A stretch of DNA of 64,000 nucleotides, taken from Homarus americanus. Its lineage: Eukaryota > Arthropoda > Malacostraca > Decapoda > Nephropidae. The notes under the pieces are model-generated. The model had not been told where the DNA came from, ran no database searches, and worked only from the letters and a program-made list of their open reading frames with translations. The stretch spans positions 591,001 to 655,000 of the forward strand of contig NW_024727688.1 of assembly GCF_018991925.1 (NCBI RefSeq), in the 5' to 3' direction. Position 1 is the first letter of the stretch. Each line of letters begins with the position of its first letter. A program made the position numbers and the translations under genes. Shown here piece by piece: positions 59,876 through 64,000 of this stretch.

Positions 59876-60030
59876 TCCTAACCTAACCTAACCTAACCTA
59901 ACCTAACCCAAAACTTAAAGCTAACCAACCTAATCTTCCCCTGACCAAGTTCAACTAAATCTAACCAAACCAATTTAATCTGAACTACCCTAACATAATC
60001 TAACTTAACCTAACCAAACTTAACCCAGTC
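59876..60030. repeat. CCTAA array grading into degenerate copies
   Basis: Six clean CCTAA units at 59877-59906, then about 120 bp of CTAACC, AACCAAC and AACTTAACC variants. The gradient suggests growth at the left and decay to the right. Confidence 0.88.
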
Positions 60031-60383
60031 AGACTAAGCTGAGCACTCTTAGAATAGAAATTGGAACCCGATTAAGAGGATTAGTTTAGCTCCTTACATT
60101 AATGGTGGCTGCCAACACATTGTATTGTTTATTGTATAATTCCTCGTATTATTCATCCTCTCTGAAATCACATAATCGCCTATAATTCAGGTCACTCTAC
60201 TCACTTTACATTGTATCACCCGGAAGTGTGGGAGGGAACCCGTATTTATGTCAGAATTTGTTTATATTACAGATGTTGGTTACCTTGTATGGTTGTCCTG
60301 ATCACCGTCTGACACAGATGTTAGTCGTTGTAGTATGTTAAGAGAGAGCACATGATCCATTTTTCCCATATCAAAGGATAAGG

Positions 60384-60385
60384 AT

Positions 60386-60421
<36 letters not shown>

Positions 60422-60422
60422 T
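60384..60422. repeat. Compound (CA)n(TA)n microsatellite
   Basis: About 11 CA then 8 TA units. Confidence 0.95.
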
Positions 60423-60721
60423 ATAGTGGTGCCGGAGGATGTAATTTAGTTAGCCCGGTGGAGGTAATGGCAGCAGCTGCGGAGTGTGGCAACAATGATA
60501 AACACAGGAGTGTTCCCCTCGCGCTAGGTGTTAACTTCACCATTAACTCTCAAATTATAGCGGGTTTTATGTTTAACTTAGATGTTATTGTGGGTGATCT
60601 ATGAGCCGGGGTCACGGGGCCTCGCTGCGGAATCGACAACTTTCCATTGTTGGTTCATGACGAGGAATGAGTTGTACTGTATGTCGTGACCACACGGGTT
60701 GTAAAGCTATTATGAAGTGAA

Positions 60722-60725
<4 letters not shown>
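60423..60725. other. Unique DNA
   Basis: Nothing recognised. Confidence 0.55.

Positions 60726-60804
<79 letters not shown>
60726..60804. repeat. (GT)n microsatellite
   Basis: About 39 GT units, followed by a C/T-rich tract to 60935 (CTTTCC, CTCCTCTCC). Confidence 0.98.
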
Positions 60805-60805
<1 letters not shown>

Positions 60806-61110
60806 AATATATTCACCTTCCCTTCCTTTTTTCCTCCTCTTTCTTCCCTTTCCTTTACCTCTCTTACCTCTTTCTCACCTCCTCTCCCTCTCTCCTCCCC
60901 ACTTTTCCCTCTCCTCCCTGCCCCCCCACCTTCCAACATAACATCAAAACAAAAAGTAATACCTGTTGGTCCCTCAGAAACTTTTGCGGTAAATACGAAA
61001 GTAATAAAACCGGATTTTGTGTTTCAAGGAATTTCAGAAGCGTCTCGAGAAATGATTCATTTTGTTCAGTTACAATTTTTTTCATAAGCTGAGAAAACAC
61101 AGTGATAAAC

Positions 61111-61112
<2 letters not shown>

Positions 61113-61202
<90 letters not shown>
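61113..61202. repeat. (CA)n microsatellite
   Basis: About 44 CA units with a single CAGA interruption near 61148; inverted relative to the GT array at 60726. Confidence 0.98.
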
Positions 61203-61204
<2 letters not shown>

Positions 61205-61321
61205 ACACAATCCTGCATATATTTTTCACTTTTATTTATATGCCGTTAGAACAACAAAGACAATAACAATCCATCGACCAGAGGCAAGATTTAATAGCCG
61301 CTATTTATCACTTGTGAGTTA

Positions 61322-61410
61322 TTTCACCACCACTATCACTGTCACTATCACTGCCACTACCATCATCAACCATCAACACTCACTACTACCATCACCATCA
61401 ACACTGTCAC
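61322..61410. repeat. Degenerate CACTATCAC / CATCAAC repeat
   Basis: Recurring CACTATCACTGTCACTATC and CATCAACACT phrases with a 3-6 bp sub-period. Confidence 0.7.
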
Positions 61411-61502
61411 TGTACTTTTAACTTTCCTCTACCTTCTCCTATAAAGATGTTCATAGTAGGAAAGTATTGGTTCATATGTTTATTTATCATTGTTGGTAAG
61501 AC

Positions 61503-61503
61503 T

Positions 61504-61570
<67 letters not shown>
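61503..61570. repeat. (CA)n microsatellite
   Basis: About 34 CA units. Confidence 0.98.
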
Positions 61571-61572
<2 letters not shown>

Positions 61573-61861
61573 CCTCCCCATCATTACCAGCCTCTCTTGC
61601 CTCGGCACATCAGTAAACAAACACCGCGAAGCAGAGTTATTTGTTCGTGTGTCTCTGTTTTACCTTCCCTCCAGCCTGCACAAACAACCTCAGGTTATAA
61701 TGGTCGACGTGTTACACCCACAACATGATAAACTCGACATGATATAAGACATGTTGATGTACTTAATGTCATGTCGCTACTGAAGTGATGAATAAGGGAA
61801 GTATTTGTGGTTGATATGATCATCTTAGCCTTCACTGTCTTGCCTATGTAGAGCAGTGAAA

Positions 61862-61862
61862 G

Positions 61863-61924
<62 letters not shown>
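61862..61924. repeat. (CA)n microsatellite
   Basis: About 30 CA units with one TATA interruption near 61880. Confidence 0.97.
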
Positions 61925-61925
<1 letters not shown>

Positions 61926-63852
61926 TCTGGCCTAGGAGATAAACTGCTTTAGCATTTTCTACTGATGGTAAAACAGAAAAGTTGAAATCCTCCGCATCAC
62001 ACACGGGTGAACAAGGTGGTAAGCAACACCAGCACAAAGTTTACATGTTGTTCCCTGGGCCACAAATTCATAGTCTGGAGATGTAACACTTACCCTGCTG
62101 TGAATGGTCTCCTGGGCTTCTCTCCTGAATGTTATGACACGTATAATTAATTTTCCGAATCACCGATAAATTTTTGGTTTAGTGATAAATTTGTCATGAG
62201 CTTGTTGATATGAGAATTAAATCACTTCCGCTCCTTTTAATTATAATTTATTACAGGTTTGTTGAAAAATGGGCGTCATGAATTTCAGCGATATATCATA
62301 AAGTGACACTAATAATTTTTCTAGCTTGGTTATGTGTTCTCTATATGCTGTGAGTCCAGTTATTTATCTTGCATTTACTGAGATGATAAAAGTTACTAAG
62401 TTCATCAGTGACTCATCAGCTCTTATATAAAAAAAATTACTTGTACAATGTCTCCTTGTCCTGAGTTTGTTTACATTGCAACATGATCACTGATGGTATC
62501 TAGGATGGTCGTGTTTGTTTGTTGTGTGTTTCTTTATAATGGTGTCAGAAGTAAACTTGTCTGTTAAGGAATAATATATAGTGTATTTATATTTAACAGT
62601 ATATGTTTTGGTGTCACGCTCTATAGGAAAACTGTAATTAGAAGAAAATATTCTGAAATATTCACATTTTAAAATTTTATCTTAAAATCATTTCTAGATA
62701 AACATTAATATCTGCATTATTTCGCAGGTAAGATGAGCAGTAGATGTCTCCCCTCGGTGATGACATCAAGTTGGTGATGTCAAGGTGCCTGGTGGACTGT
62801 TTGTGGCTGTAACAGTGGACCTAATGTATGTATGCAAGTATTTCTTATGTACTCATCCACTTACGGGTCACTAACGTCAACAATTAGATAGGCTATTGGC
62901 GTTACCTCACAGACTGTCTCTCTGCTTCTCGGCTTAAGGTAAGTTTGTCAGCTCTGTACTGTAAATGCTTGACTGACTGAAGAGCTGAGAGAACTCTTAG
63001 GGCGAGTTGGCCCTTGCTAACACGGCTTCTGAATATTTATTTGGTGCCATTTTTCACAATTGGTTTATAATTTCATATTATTTCACTGAGTCTGAACTTA
63101 ATTCCATGTTCACGGTGCGGTGATGCAATAGTTTAGTTTTCACTGTGAGAACTGCAACAAGCTTCATGCTCTCACCGCTGCTGTAAGTCTTAAGCATTAG
63201 TTGAGATCCCATGGGAAGTGATCCAGAGAGCGCCCCAGCAGCTCAATATTGTTGTGTTCTACAGTGAACACTTTACACAATATCCATTCGATGTGGTTTT
63301 GGCCTCACGGGAAGGGATTGCCTCACCTAGCGAGCATCGTTACTGCCCACAGTAAAATATCACAATTATTGCATTAATATTTTTTATTTGCTTTCTAATT
63401 TCGATGTCTTTTTCACTAGTTTTCATTTTGATTCTGCGGACTTTTAAAAAACATTCGACCTCAATTAAACTTTGTCATTCTTGCCCTAATGTGTTTTTGA
63501 TCAGTAAGTGTTTTTTTATGATAGAGTCAGACCTTCTAACCTTCATCTTGTAAAAAAAGGAAAATCCGTGTTTTTTTGTCAGATAAATATATTAATAAGT
63601 GGTTAAACATATTTATTGTAGTTCGTTTTTTTCCGTCATGATATCTGGTCGTGTTATGGTTTAATAATGTCTCTTGTCCGTCGTTTGTTGTGGTGTTCGT
63701 ACACTATCTTTAGCTGCCTCAGGTCAAGAAAAGGTTAGGTAGCGGTCAGCGGCGGACACAGGTGAAGGTCAGAGGTCACTTCCTGCTCTACATTCAATTT
63801 CCTTTGATAGAATAAATTAATACGTACTGCATATAAAGGAATATATAAATAT
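61925..63852. other. Unique AT-rich DNA
   Basis: No long open frame or repeat array. A phrase near 62928 (CTGCTTCTCGGCTTAAGGTA) recalls the start of U2 snRNA but diverges at once. Confidence 0.55.
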
Positions 63853-63887
63853 TAATGATGATGATGATGATGATGGTGATGATAATA

Positions 63888-63931
<44 letters not shown>

Positions 63932-63939
63932 AATAATAA
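63853..63939. repeat. (GAT)n array ending in (AAT)n
   Basis: About 25 GAT units with GGT and AAT interruptions, then four AAT units. The last 60 bases of the window are unassigned. Confidence 0.96.
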
Positions 63940-64000
63940 TTGCAATAGAAAACAGTAATATAAACAATAAATAACTGAAAACGGAAATTGTATCGGTGCT

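Noticed and set aside
62925..62960. U2 snRNA gene start (GCTTCTCGGC)
   Set aside because: Only about ten bases match. The following sequence lacks the branch-recognition region, so it is most likely chance or a tiny pseudogene fragment.

Overview
This window looks like intergenic or intronic nuclear DNA from an arthropod, most probably a decapod crustacean and perhaps a crab. Three things point that way. Short tandem repeats are extremely dense: GT/CA, TA, CT, AAT, CAT and CCCAT. The arthropod telomere-type pentamer TTAGG/CCTAA occurs at about ten interstitial places. The decayed retrotransposon proteins resemble the non-LTR reverse transcriptases that fill decapod genomes. The species call is an inference; no diagnostic gene is present.

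No complete, confidently identifiable host gene is visible in these 64 kb. Nearly every long open frame is the translation of a tandem repeat. The real protein-coding signal is fossil. There are four degraded reverse-transcriptase remnants (about 2.85-3.48 kb minus, 7.26-7.56 kb minus, 12.50-12.78 kb plus, 18.67-19.66 kb plus) and one bare retrotransposon 3' end (58.56-58.68 kb plus). A handful of short non-repetitive open stretches with splice-like borders (near 8.8, 16.2, 21.4, 24.4 and 40.3 kb, all minus strand) are listed as weak exon candidates.

Layout. 0-10.7 kb: microsatellites, several minisatellites and two retroelement fossils, ending in a pyrimidine-to-purine strand switch and a G-rich 32-bp array. 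10.7-25.4 kb: mostly unique AT-rich DNA with two more retroelement fossils, a GC-rich 44-bp array and a TTAGG array. 25.45-30.3 kb: one 4.8-kb minisatellite with a 24-bp unit, the dominant feature of the window. 30.3-45 kb: long GT, AAT and CCCAT arrays, a 40-bp array, an array of splice-donor-like sequences at 41.2 kb and an old decayed repeat at 44.7-45.2 kb. 45-57 kb: purine-rich tracts, a triple AGGTCA direct repeat, a diverged tandem duplication at 53.3-53.6 kb and the second copy of a 179-bp sequence also present at 24.0 kb. 57-64 kb: 45-bp and 18-bp minisatellites, the retrotransposon 3' end, opposed GT and CA arrays, then unique sequence.

I did not find a convincing new biological system. 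The best leads are the 179-bp near-identical pair carrying a small secreted-peptide-like frame, the hairpin plus AAT tail shared by two retrotransposon 3' ends, the structure of the 24-bp megarray, and the splice-donor array.
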